Source: DZBG01 sp049241565 (GTDB taxonomy: Bacteria; Bdellovibrionota; Bacteriovoracia; Bacteriovoracales; Bacteriovoracaceae). From it: a stretch of DNA of 27,255 nt. The notes beneath the pieces are model-generated. The model was not told the origin of the DNA. It ran no database searches and was given only the letters and a program-made list of their open reading frames with translations. Made by a program: the position numbers and the translations under genes. Each line of letters starts with the position of its first letter. Positions within the stretch are counted from its first letter, which is position 1. The DNA is taken from assembly GCA_049241565.1 (NCBI GenBank), contig JBMLQL010000032.1, positions 1 to 27,255 of the forward strand, read 5' to 3'. This document shows, piece after piece, positions 15,658 through 21,895 of the stretch.

Positions 15658-17208
15658 TTGCTGAAAAAGCCATTTATCATCATAGGCATGATAATTCCTT
15701 TGCTATCCATTGCTCAGGATGACGCCTTGTCATTAATTGAAACGACTTCAAGCCCAGTGATTGAAGAAAGAGAAGCCATCAATACAGGTTCAGAAACTGA
15801 ATCGATGGACACTTCAAGCTTTCAGACAACCAAACAACGTCGCCGCTGGAGTCCACGTTCTAAAGACTCTCTCGCGGTTACAGATAAAGAAAAAATCACG
15901 AGATCTCTTGATTTAAGATCTGTGCTCGAAGAAGGTTTTAGAAAAAATCCGTTTGAGCAAATTCGTGAGCAAAGACGAGAACAAATCGATCTAAGAAAAA
16001 AAGATGTCAATCAAGGTTTCTGGTTACCTAAGGTTTCTCTTGAAATGCTGGCCTCTAATCATCGGGTCGATCGTTTTCGTACCTCTTCTGAATCCAATCC
16101 TCAAATGGGAGCACAACAAGCACCTACTGGTTCAGTGGGACTTGTGATGGAAGAATACAGTTTATTCAACTGGGGCCGTGATTATCTTCAATATCTTAAT
16201 GACAAAAGTGATCTGACCAGACAGAACCAACAACTTCTTGAGGCGAGACGTCGTCTCAAATTCAATCTCATTACTCAGTATTTTAACCTTATTCGAATTA
16301 AAGAAATCTCGAGAATTAAACTCGAGCAGCTCAGACAAACCTCATTCATCCATCGTCTGGCCCGGGAGAAACTGAATCTTCGAAAGATTCGTGCTCAAGA
16401 GTACTACCAAACCAGATCTGAATACCTTCGTGCACAAACTGAATATCAACAAGCTCAGTATGAAGTGGGTCTTGAAGAAGAGCGCATGGCCAATTTTCTT
16501 GGGGATGATTATCAAGCAGGCTACCGTACGATTGAGCAGCTTAAGTACACTGGTCTTAATGCTAATTTAGATGAGGCCGTGAAGTATTCTTTGAATCAAA
16601 GTGTTCCTTTCAGAGATGCTAAGCTTGCTTATGATAATGCTTCACGCACTTATGAAAAGACGGTGAAAGACAACCTTCCTCTTCCAAAATTAAGCTTCAA
16701 TCTGGGAGCTTATCGCACAGGGTTTGATCCTGATGGAACGACTTGGAATTTTGAAACTACTAATGGCTCTCGCAATGTTGAACTTGTGGCGGCCATCAAT
16801 ATGAAGTGGACCCTGATTGGAGAGAACGGCTTTTTCAACCAACGTCAAAACGAGCGAGTCTTTCTAGATAAAAAAGTCGCTGAGATTGGTTACTATAATG
16901 CTAAACGTGAAGTGGAAGTCAAAGTTCGCACCATCTATAAAACGATCAAATTCTTAGAACAAAAAGTTTCTATTGCCGAATTTCAGTATAAAAATGCCCA
17001 ATCAAACTATGATTCAACCTTAGATAATTATGTGGCAGGAAGAACAACCTATCCCGATATCAAACTTGCTATTGATAATCTTGTGAACTCTTCAGTGAAT
17101 TCAGAGAATGTGAAATATGACCATTTACTCAGAAAGCTTGAGCTCTCAGACCTTATGGGTCTTGAAGATCTTCCTGGTGAGAATTTTGAACAATTGGCGG
17201 TGAGATAG
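15658..17208 (+). CDS. TolC-family outer membrane channel protein
   Basis: 516 residues with a signal peptide (MLKKPFIIIGMIIPLLSIAQ, then DDA). From about residue 84 (SLDLRSVLEEGFRKNP) the sequence shows the outer-membrane efflux protein pattern twice: a long helix, a strand pair (KVSLEMLASN and LVMEEYSLFNWG; then KLSFNLGAYRTG and VELVAAINMKWTLIG) and long paired helices with few breaks, ending in a conserved 'Y-AG-TTYPDIK' turn where TolC members read 'Y-AG--s-ldvl'. Such trimers form the outer channel of drug efflux or type I secretion systems. No inner-membrane pump or adaptor is next to it. The start is a TTG with AGGGAG 6 nt upstream. Residues 25-80 are a Ser/Thr/Glu-rich linker not usual in TolC. 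Confidence 0.85.
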   Translation: MLKKPFIIIGMIIPLLSIAQDDALSLIETTSSPVIEEREAINTGSETESMDTSSFQTTKQRRRWSPRSKDSLAVTDKEKITRSLDLRSVLEEGFRKNPFEQIREQRREQIDLRKKDVNQGFWLPKVSLEMLASNHRVDRFRTSSESNPQMGAQQAPTGSVGLVMEEYSLFNWGRDYLQYLNDKSDLTRQNQQLLEARRRLKFNLITQYFNLIRIKEISRIKLEQLRQTSFIHRLAREKLNLRKIRAQEYYQTRSEYLRAQTEYQQAQYEVGLEEERMANFLGDDYQAGYRTIEQLKYTGLNANLDEAVKYSLNQSVPFRDAKLAYDNASRTYEKTVKDNLPLPKLSFNLGAYRTGFDPDGTTWNFETTNGSRNVELVAAINMKWTLIGENGFFNQRQNERVFLDKKVAEIGYYNAKREVEVKVRTIYKTIKFLEQKVSIAEFQYKNAQSNYDSTLDNYVAGRTTYPDIKLAIDNLVNSSVNSENVKYDHLLRKLELSDLMGLEDLPGENFEQLAVR

Positions 17209-17982
17209 ATGAAAGCCTTATTCCTTCTTTTAGCTTTTAGTACTCTTCCTCTTTATGCTCAAAGTGTATTTGATCTCACTGATGCAGAAAAAGATCCTTC
17301 AGCCGAAGATATTCTTTTAAAAAAACAGGATAAATACCTACGTAATGAAAGTATGATTTATGATCTTGATTCAGACCTTGGAATTAAAGATCAACGCCGT
17401 TGGACGGGACAGGATAAAAACAGACTCTCTATCGCGGGACATGTTTCATTTGATTATGAGCAACTCACTGAGATACAAGGTTTTGATTTCTCTTATATGA
17501 GACGGGTCCAAAACTATTCGCAGTTTTGGTATGGATTCCAAGTATTCCGTCATCAGGCCTTATTTGAAGCAGTAACTCAAAATCCATCGACGGGCCCATC
17601 AACAAATGTAAATGCTGATGCGAATAAGCCTCGTCCCAATGATGCTAAAGAGGCCATCCTTGCCGGTGGTCTAGGAATTGGTTATCGTTTTAAATTTTTC
17701 TTAGATTTTTTTGAAACTGAAAATGTTTTTGAATCAGTAGATGTCTTCGCTAATTATCTTCAAATGGAAGATGATTTTCTTTCAGAGACTTATACCGGCT
17801 ATGGTCTCACAACAAACTACGGGATTCATAAACGTTCAAGCACGAGCTTTTTTTACGGTATGAAGTTCTCTTACAATCTGGGCTCTGTCACAAGACCTGC
17901 CATTGGAGATGAGAAGAAGCGCGAACGCTCTCTCTCCCTCGGTTGGGCCTCACTCGCCCTTGAAATTGGGAGCTTTTTCTAA
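17209..17982 (+). CDS. predicted outer-membrane beta-barrel protein, 257 residues
   Basis: Begins at the base after the TolC stop. Signal peptide MKALFLLLAFSTLPLYAQ (cleavage near YAQ-SV), then an acidic linker, then from about residue 75 alternating aromatic/hydrophobic strands (LSIAGHVSFDYEQL, FDFSYMRRVQNYSQFWYGFQ, AILAGGLGIGYRFKFFLDFF, FFYGMKFSYNLG, LSLGWASLALEIGSFF). It ends in phenylalanine, as outer-membrane barrels recognised by BamA do. About eight strands could form. An Asn/Pro-rich insertion (about 125-145) would be an outer loop. Coupled to TolC before it and to purB after it (TAATG). No named family is recognised. Confidence 0.75.
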   Translation: MKALFLLLAFSTLPLYAQSVFDLTDAEKDPSAEDILLKKQDKYLRNESMIYDLDSDLGIKDQRRWTGQDKNRLSIAGHVSFDYEQLTEIQGFDFSYMRRVQNYSQFWYGFQVFRHQALFEAVTQNPSTGPSTNVNADANKPRPNDAKEAILAGGLGIGYRFKFFLDFFETENVFESVDVFANYLQMEDDFLSETYTGYGLTTNYGIHKRSSTSFFYGMKFSYNLGSVTRPAIGDEKKRERSLSLGWASLALEIGSFF

Positions 17983-19268
17983 TGATACCTCGATACGAAG
18001 TTTCTGCCATTTCTTCGCTTTGGAAAGAGGACGCGAAGTTTGATTATTTTCTCAAAGTGGAACTGGCCTTGCTAGAAGCTTTGGAAGACTTAGAAATGAT
18101 CCCAAAGGTGTCTTCTGATTTTAAAAATCTCAAGATTGATATTCAAAGGATCCATGAAATCGAGGCCACAACTCATCATGATGTTATTGCTTTTTGTACC
18201 TCAATGACTGAGCAGGTTTCAGCAGAGAAAGGAAAGTTTTTTCATTTTGGTTGCACAAGCTCAGATATTATTGATACCGCCCTCTCTCTTCAGCTTAAAG
18301 ACTCTCTTGAAATCGAACTTAAAAGTCTAAGAGAGCTTTTAAAACAACTGGCCCTTAAGGCCCAAGAGACTCAAGTCCTTGCTGGTCTTGGACGCTCTCA
18401 CGGAATGTTCGCTGAACCGGTGAGCTTCTCTCATAAATTTCTTTCTAGTTACGCTGAATTTTCTCGTCGCTATGAAGATCTACTAGATTTTAAAAACTCT
18501 CTTACAGGACAAATGTCTGGTGCCGTAGGCTCTTATACTGTCCTCAGTCCCGAGGTTGAACAAAAAGTCATGAGCAAGCTTGGACTTCAAGTTGAGCCCT
18601 TGAGTACACAAATTATTTCTCGTGATTATCTGGCCAAGCTCGCCGGAATTCATGCCGGGATAGCAGATGCTATTGAGAGACTCTCTATTGAGATCCGTCA
18701 TCTTCACCGTAGCGAAGTCAGTGAGGTCGCCGAAGGCTTTAAAAAGGGCCAGAAAGGCTCATCCACTATGCCCCATAAAAAGAATCCTGTGTCGGCCGAA
18801 AACCTTTCTGGTCTCTCACGTCTTCTTCGCTCTCATACAATGATTGCCCATGAGAATACTTTGCTTTGGCACGAAAGAGACATCTCCCATTCAAGTGCGG
18901 AGAGAATGTACTTGCCTGACGCTTTTGGCGTGGCCGTTTATGCACTCAATCGCTTGGCCTCAACTATCAGTGATCTTGTTGTTAATAGGACTGTGATTGA
19001 AAAGCGAGTTCATGAGGATTTTAAATACACTTCAAGTTATATTCTTCATGCTCTTCTTCCCACGTGGAAAAAGACTCGTGAAGAGCTTTATCGTATTATT
19101 CAAGCTGCAAGTTTTGAGTCCACAACTCTAGAGGAATTTCAAACGAAGCTGGCCGCTAAGATTGAGCTGCCAAATAAATTCCTTCCACTTGACGTGAAAG
19201 GAATTTATCTTAAACATGAAAAAATGATTTTTGAGAGAGTCTTTGCTCGCTATCCTTACCATCAGTAA
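17982..19268 (+). CDS. purB: adenylosuccinate lyase
   Basis: 428 residues of the fumarase/aspartase superfamily. It cleaves SAICAR and adenylosuccinate in purine synthesis. Motifs are HHDVIAF (65-71), TSSDIIDTA (92-100), GRSHGMFAEP (137-146) and the signature GSSTMPHKKNP (259-269) with the catalytic serine on the mobile loop. The second motif reads GRSHGMFAEP where the family usually has GRTHGQHAxP, a conservative change around the catalytic histidine H140. The N-terminus MIPRYEVSAISSLW is typical of the short bacterial type. The ATG overlaps the stop of the barrel gene by one base, so expression is tied to an outer-membrane operon. Confidence 0.95.
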   Translation: MIPRYEVSAISSLWKEDAKFDYFLKVELALLEALEDLEMIPKVSSDFKNLKIDIQRIHEIEATTHHDVIAFCTSMTEQVSAEKGKFFHFGCTSSDIIDTALSLQLKDSLEIELKSLRELLKQLALKAQETQVLAGLGRSHGMFAEPVSFSHKFLSSYAEFSRRYEDLLDFKNSLTGQMSGAVGSYTVLSPEVEQKVMSKLGLQVEPLSTQIISRDYLAKLAGIHAGIADAIERLSIEIRHLHRSEVSEVAEGFKKGQKGSSTMPHKKNPVSAENLSGLSRLLRSHTMIAHENTLLWHERDISHSSAERMYLPDAFGVAVYALNRLASTISDLVVNRTVIEKRVHEDFKYTSSYILHALLPTWKKTREELYRIIQAASFESTTLEEFQTKLAAKIELPNKFLPLDVKGIYLKHEKMIFERVFARYPYHQ

Positions 19269-19270
19269 GG
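19254..19270. other. short hairpin between convergent purB and SPOR genes
   Basis: CCTTAC and GTAAGG flank a 5-nt CATCA loop and cover the purB stop codon. There is no T tract on either side, so it is at best a weak terminator or mRNA 3'-end stabiliser. Confidence 0.3.
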
Positions 19271-19271
19271 A

Positions 19272-19880
19272 TTAGCGAATCTCAGTAATGACGTAGTCTT
19301 GACCTTGAAAAAGGCTTTGCTCAGTTTTGATATAGGCCTTGGCCTCTTCTACTGTTTTAAAAATACCTAAGCTTACACGGTACCATACCCCTTTATCAGG
19401 AATACTTACTTCGTTAATGATAGGACTATAGCCGCGAACAGTGAAGCCTTCAGCAAACTGACGGGCCTCATCGGCGGTATTATATGATCCTAATTGAATA
19501 GTGAATTTTCCGATCATCGTCGAACTTGTCTTCAGTGAAGGATCAGAGGCCGGAGTCGTCTCCATCTTGTCTTCAGAAAACTTGGCCAGCTCTTTTGAAA
19601 GTTCTTCTTTGGACTGTTCAGTCAGTTTAAGAAGTTTTTCTTCATCACTAGTGGCCTGAGACTCGGCCAGGGCCTTATCTGCAGCTTCTTCTTCGGGAGA
19701 CTCTAAACTCACTTCAGGGGCCACAACAGTCTCTTTCACTTCTGGATTAATATCTGCTCCAAGTTTTTTCCCGAAACGAATCCCAAGAGTAAAACTTGTT
19801 ACTAAGAGTACTAAGACAAAAATGAGAATCAGGATGATTTCTTTTTTCTCAAAAACGATAACGCGATTATTTTCTTCCAT
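19272..19880 (-). CDS. SPOR-domain inner-membrane protein
   Basis: 202 residues from the ATG at 19880. A short cytoplasmic N-terminus, one membrane helix (about 15-33, ILILIFVLVLLVTSFTLGI), an acidic Glu/Ala/Ser linker (about 40-115) and a C-terminal SPOR domain (about 120-202: GKFTIQLGSYNTADEARQFA, then VWYRVSLGIFKTVEEAKAYI). The layout is that of FtsN/DedD-like proteins, whose SPOR domain binds denuded peptidoglycan at the septum. A TTG at 19916 is rejected as the start because it is the -35 box of a good promoter. Which division-linked role it has cannot be told from sequence. Confidence 0.88.
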   Translation of the reverse strand: MEENNRVIVFEKKEIILILIFVLVLLVTSFTLGIRFGKKLGADINPEVKETVVAPEVSLESPEEEAADKALAESQATSDEEKLLKLTEQSKEELSKELAKFSEDKMETTPASDPSLKTSSTMIGKFTIQLGSYNTADEARQFAEGFTVRGYSPIINEVSIPDKGVWYRVSLGIFKTVEEAKAYIKTEQSLFQGQDYVITEIR

Positions 19881-19887
19881 ATTCAAT

Positions 19888-19916
19888 ATTTTACGATGCC
19901 AACTGATTGTAAGCAA
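19888..19916 (-). promoter_or_regulatory. promoter of the SPOR gene, predicted leaderless
   Basis: Minus strand TTGCTT (19911-19916), a 17-nt spacer and TAAAAT (19888-19893). The -10 box ends 7 nt (ATTGAAT) before the ATG at 19880, and there is no Shine-Dalgarno. Confidence 0.6.
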
Positions 19917-20019
19917 TAGAGTTTCAAATCCGAACTTTTCACTCCACTACTCTTTTCTTTCATGACGTCAAGAGACCAATCAAGCAAAGTGCCCCCTCAC
20001 CTATCCAGAGGAGGATGAA

Positions 20020-20193
20020 ATGAAATTCTTAAAGTGTGTTAAAAATCAAAAAGGTCAGGGCATGATGGAGTACATGATTATCACCGCCGTCGTAGGCATT
20101 CTCTGCCTAGGGGCCATGAAACAGTTTGGTGACTCCATCAATAAGAACATCACGGAGATGAAAAAGAAGATCAATCAAGAGATCAAGATCTAA
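20020..20193 (+). CDS. Flp-type (class IVb) pilin, 57 residues
   Basis: A short gene with a very strong ribosome-binding site (AGGAGG, then 6-7 nt to the ATG). The product begins MKFLKCVKNQKG, then QGMMEYMIITAVVGILCLGA, followed by a charged amphipathic tail (MKKKINQEIKI). The Flp motif is clear: a basic leader ending in glycine (G12), then glutamate at +5 and tyrosine at +6 of the mature protein (E17, Y18), inside one hydrophobic helix. Cleavage after G12 by a TadV-type prepilin peptidase is expected; no such peptidase gene is in the window. First gene of the Tad-like locus. I found no convincing sigma70 promoter in the 100 nt upstream. Confidence 0.88.
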   Translation: MKFLKCVKNQKGQGMMEYMIITAVVGILCLGAMKQFGDSINKNITEMKKKINQEIKI

Positions 20194-20198
20194 GCTCC

Positions 20199-20468
20199 AT
20201 GACTATTCTTGAAACGATCACTGGCGTTACCATTCTCATCATCGGGTTAATGGCCAGTGTCTCCTTTTACCGTCAAGTTGACTGCTACCACCGGCTGACC
20301 GTGGAAGCAGTCGAATTGCGCCTTCTCCCAACTGAACATAATGAAATAAAGACCACCAAACTAAGTCTTCCCTGTAAAGGAGTTCTACGTCGTCATCATA
20401 ACAGCATCACCATTAAATCTCTAGAGATTCAAACTCAACTCAGCTTTTCTGTTCAGGGTAAGTTATGA
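20199..20468 (+). CDS. pseudopilin-like protein lacking a leader peptide, 89 residues
   Basis: Begins MTILETITGVTILIIG and continues with a hydrophobic helix to about residue 22, then a polar domain with two cysteines (C29, C59). M-T-I-L-E matches positions +1 to +5 of a mature type II/IV pseudopilin (F-T-L-x-E), but here the initiator methionine takes position +1 and no basic leader precedes it. The frame upstream is open back to a stop at 20142-20144 but holds no ATG, GTG or TTG, so no longer start exists. The ribosome-binding site is poor, 5 nt after the flp stop, suggesting coupling. It overlaps the next gene by ATGA. The small size and position suggest a minor pilin; function unknown. 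Confidence 0.65.
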   Translation: MTILETITGVTILIIGLMASVSFYRQVDCYHRLTVEAVELRLLPTEHNEIKTTKLSLPCKGVLRRHHNSITIKSLEIQTQLSFSVQGKL

Positions 20469-21052
20469 ATAATGAGCGTGGTGAAATTTCATTATCAGCA
20501 AGCTTTATCCTATGGATTAGTTTTCTTCTTCTGATTCTTCTCACCTATCGCTTGGAGTTTCATCATCGCCAGCTCAAACAAAAACTACGACTCAATCTTT
20601 GTACAAAAGAGGCCCTTGGCCTGACTGAAAACTATTTGGTTGATATGAGTCGCTTGAACTGGGGGATCAATAATGCCACAAAGGTTCAGGTCGTAGCGGC
20701 CTTAATTCCGGGACTACAGGGTGTCGCCCTCAAAGTTTCAAAAGTGAAAAAGGCCTTAAAACATCTTCAAGAGGCCCGCACTGTTTCATATCTAATATTT
20801 CTCACTCAACTTAAGGCCAAAGGCTGTGCAACTCCACTGGCCTTGTATAAAACCCCCTTCGAATACAACACACCTTTCTTAAAAAGAAATAAGAAAGGTG
20901 TGGCAACGATGAGAGATCGCACATGGAATTTATATTTTTCGTCCGGGCCTTATTCTCTGAATGTTCTCTACCACTTGCCCGAGCTCAAGGTGCTCAAGCC
21001 TCGTTGGAGAAAAACAATCATAGGCAAAAAGGAAGCATCACTCTGGCAGTAG
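20465..21052 (+). CDS. TadE/pseudopilin-like membrane-anchored protein, 195 residues
   Basis: Starts MNNERGEISLSASFILWISF with a short charged N-terminus ending in RG, then one hydrophobic helix (about 10-28) and a long periplasmic part rich in Lys/Arg/Leu helices (about 28-110) with cysteines C46 and C120. The layout matches TadE/TadF minor pilins, which in known Tad loci carry an RG-type processing site and a single N-terminal helix, but a glutamate at +5 is absent (G then E-I-S-L-S). The ATG overlaps the preceding stop (ATGA). Its 3' end shares 49 bp with the next gene. Confidence 0.65.
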   Translation: MNNERGEISLSASFILWISFLLLILLTYRLEFHHRQLKQKLRLNLCTKEALGLTENYLVDMSRLNWGINNATKVQVVAALIPGLQGVALKVSKVKKALKHLQEARTVSYLIFLTQLKAKGCATPLALYKTPFEYNTPFLKRNKKGVATMRDRTWNLYFSSGPYSLNVLYHLPELKVLKPRWRKTIIGKKEASLWQ

Positions 21053-21210
21053 TATTGGGAATGTTTTTATTGAGTTCAATTTGGGGAGGACTTTATGCCA
21101 TACATCGCTATTACGTGGAAAAAAATCAAGCCGAGCTTACTCGCTTTACTAAGAAGTGGAGTCGACTTGAAAAAAAATACCAATCAAACAAACAATATCT
21201 CAAAAAATAA
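21004..21210 (+). CDS. short pseudopilin-like protein (PilX/GspK- or TadF-like N-terminus), about 68 residues
   Basis: The recognisable part is NNHRQKG followed by SITLAVVLGMFLLSSIW, a basic leader ending in glycine and a hydrophobic helix without glutamate at +5, as in PilX/GspK minor pseudopilins. A basic amphipathic helix follows (RFTKKWSRLEKKYQSNKQYL). The start is uncertain: an in-frame TTG at 21004 gives a short leader and overlaps the preceding gene by 49 bp; an ATG at 20923 would give 95 residues but puts a long extra segment in front of the leader. I prefer 21004. Its 3' end overlaps the next frame by 44 bp across a run of eight A. Confidence 0.55.
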   Translation: MEKNNHRQKGSITLAVVLGMFLLSSIWGGLYAIHRYYVEKNQAELTRFTKKWSRLEKKYQSNKQYLKK

Positions 21211-21598
21211 AATTATTAAATTTTGTCTCGTCCTGATTCTCTCGAACATCTTTTTCTTTATGCTTTTTAGCTCCGATGAGACAACTCCAGTTCATGGTCA
21301 AAAAATTGGAGTTGAAATCATTATTGAAGGAAAACTTTTAACCAGCTTTGAAGAGCATAAGGAAGTCCTTCTGACTCACTCCCTGAGCGGACAAAAAATA
21401 AGGGCCACTCTTAGAAGCGCCCTAGAAAGTCAAAGCGGGACTGAAGGGACTCAGTATCTTGTCTCATCTTCTGAAAAGGACGCTCTCAATATTTTAAAAT
21501 ATCCCTCTGGCTGGACTATTCTCCCTTACTTAAAAAATTATTCACTTCATCAACCTAAACGCCTTATTCAGGAGATCGATCATGAAATTCATTTTTAG
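21167..21598 (+). CDS. single-span membrane protein, weakly CpaB/RcpC-like
   Basis: The TTG at 21167 with GGAG 5 nt upstream gives 143 residues: a Lys/Asn-rich N-terminus, one membrane helix (about 17-36, IIKFCLVLILSNIFFFMLF) and a periplasmic domain. The end (TQYLVSSSEKDALNIL, then YPSGWTILPYL) resembles the last strand-helix-strand of CpaB/RcpC, usually 'VTLEV-p--A--LalA---G-l-L-L'. Typical CpaB is about twice as long and has an SAF domain that I cannot see clearly, so this is a weak assignment. An ATG at 21095 in the same frame would give 167 residues but deepens the overlap with the preceding gene. The 3' end overlaps the next gene by 17 bp. Confidence 0.5.
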   Translation: MKKNTNQTNNISKNKIIKFCLVLILSNIFFFMLFSSDETTPVHGQKIGVEIIIEGKLLTSFEEHKEVLLTHSLSGQKIRATLRSALESQSGTEGTQYLVSSSEKDALNILKYPSGWTILPYLKNYSLHQPKRLIQEIDHEIHF

Positions 21599-21884
21599 TT
21601 TATTTATTTTTGCCGTTTCACAGGCCTTGCTCGCTTCACCGATTGTCGTTTTTTATGAATTACCAGAGGGTCAGGAATATGCGAACCATGTGCGCGATTA
21701 TTTCGAAAAAAAGCACCAGATACCAGGGATGCTGATTTCAATGAAGATGACTCGAGGAGATTGTGAGGAAGTAAAAAGCTTTGAGAAACTTTCAGTGTGT
21801 ACAAAAAACAACGGAGACCTAAGAGTGGTCTCCGTCGATAAAAACTTTATTAACGAAACGCTGATTGTCTTTCAACAACCATAA
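21582..21884 (+). CDS. small secreted protein within the pilus locus, 100 residues
   Basis: AGGAG lies just upstream of the ATG. Signal peptide MKFIFSLFIFAVSQALLASP, cleavage near LLA-SP. The mature part of about 81 residues has two cysteines (in TRGDCEEV and SVCTKNN) that could pair, and several strands (IVVFYELP, DLRVVSVD, ETLIVFQQP). No family is recognised. It is embedded in the locus by overlap with the preceding gene and an 11-nt gap to the secretin gene, so it is probably a periplasmic accessory of the pilus machine. Confidence 0.7.
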   Translation: MKFIFSLFIFAVSQALLASPIVVFYELPEGQEYANHVRDYFEKKHQIPGMLISMKMTRGDCEEVKSFEKLSVCTKNNGDLRVVSVDKNFINETLIVFQQP

Positions 21885-21895
21885 GGACGTCTCTA

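Noticed and set aside
19881..19916. TTG start at 19916 for the SPOR protein
   Set aside because: That TTG is part of the -35 hexamer of the predicted promoter.
19917..20019. Promoter or sigma54 site ahead of the flp pilin gene
   Set aside because: I looked for -35/-10 pairs, GG-N10-GC and sigma28-type boxes and found no convincing match; only the strong AGGAGG RBS is supported.
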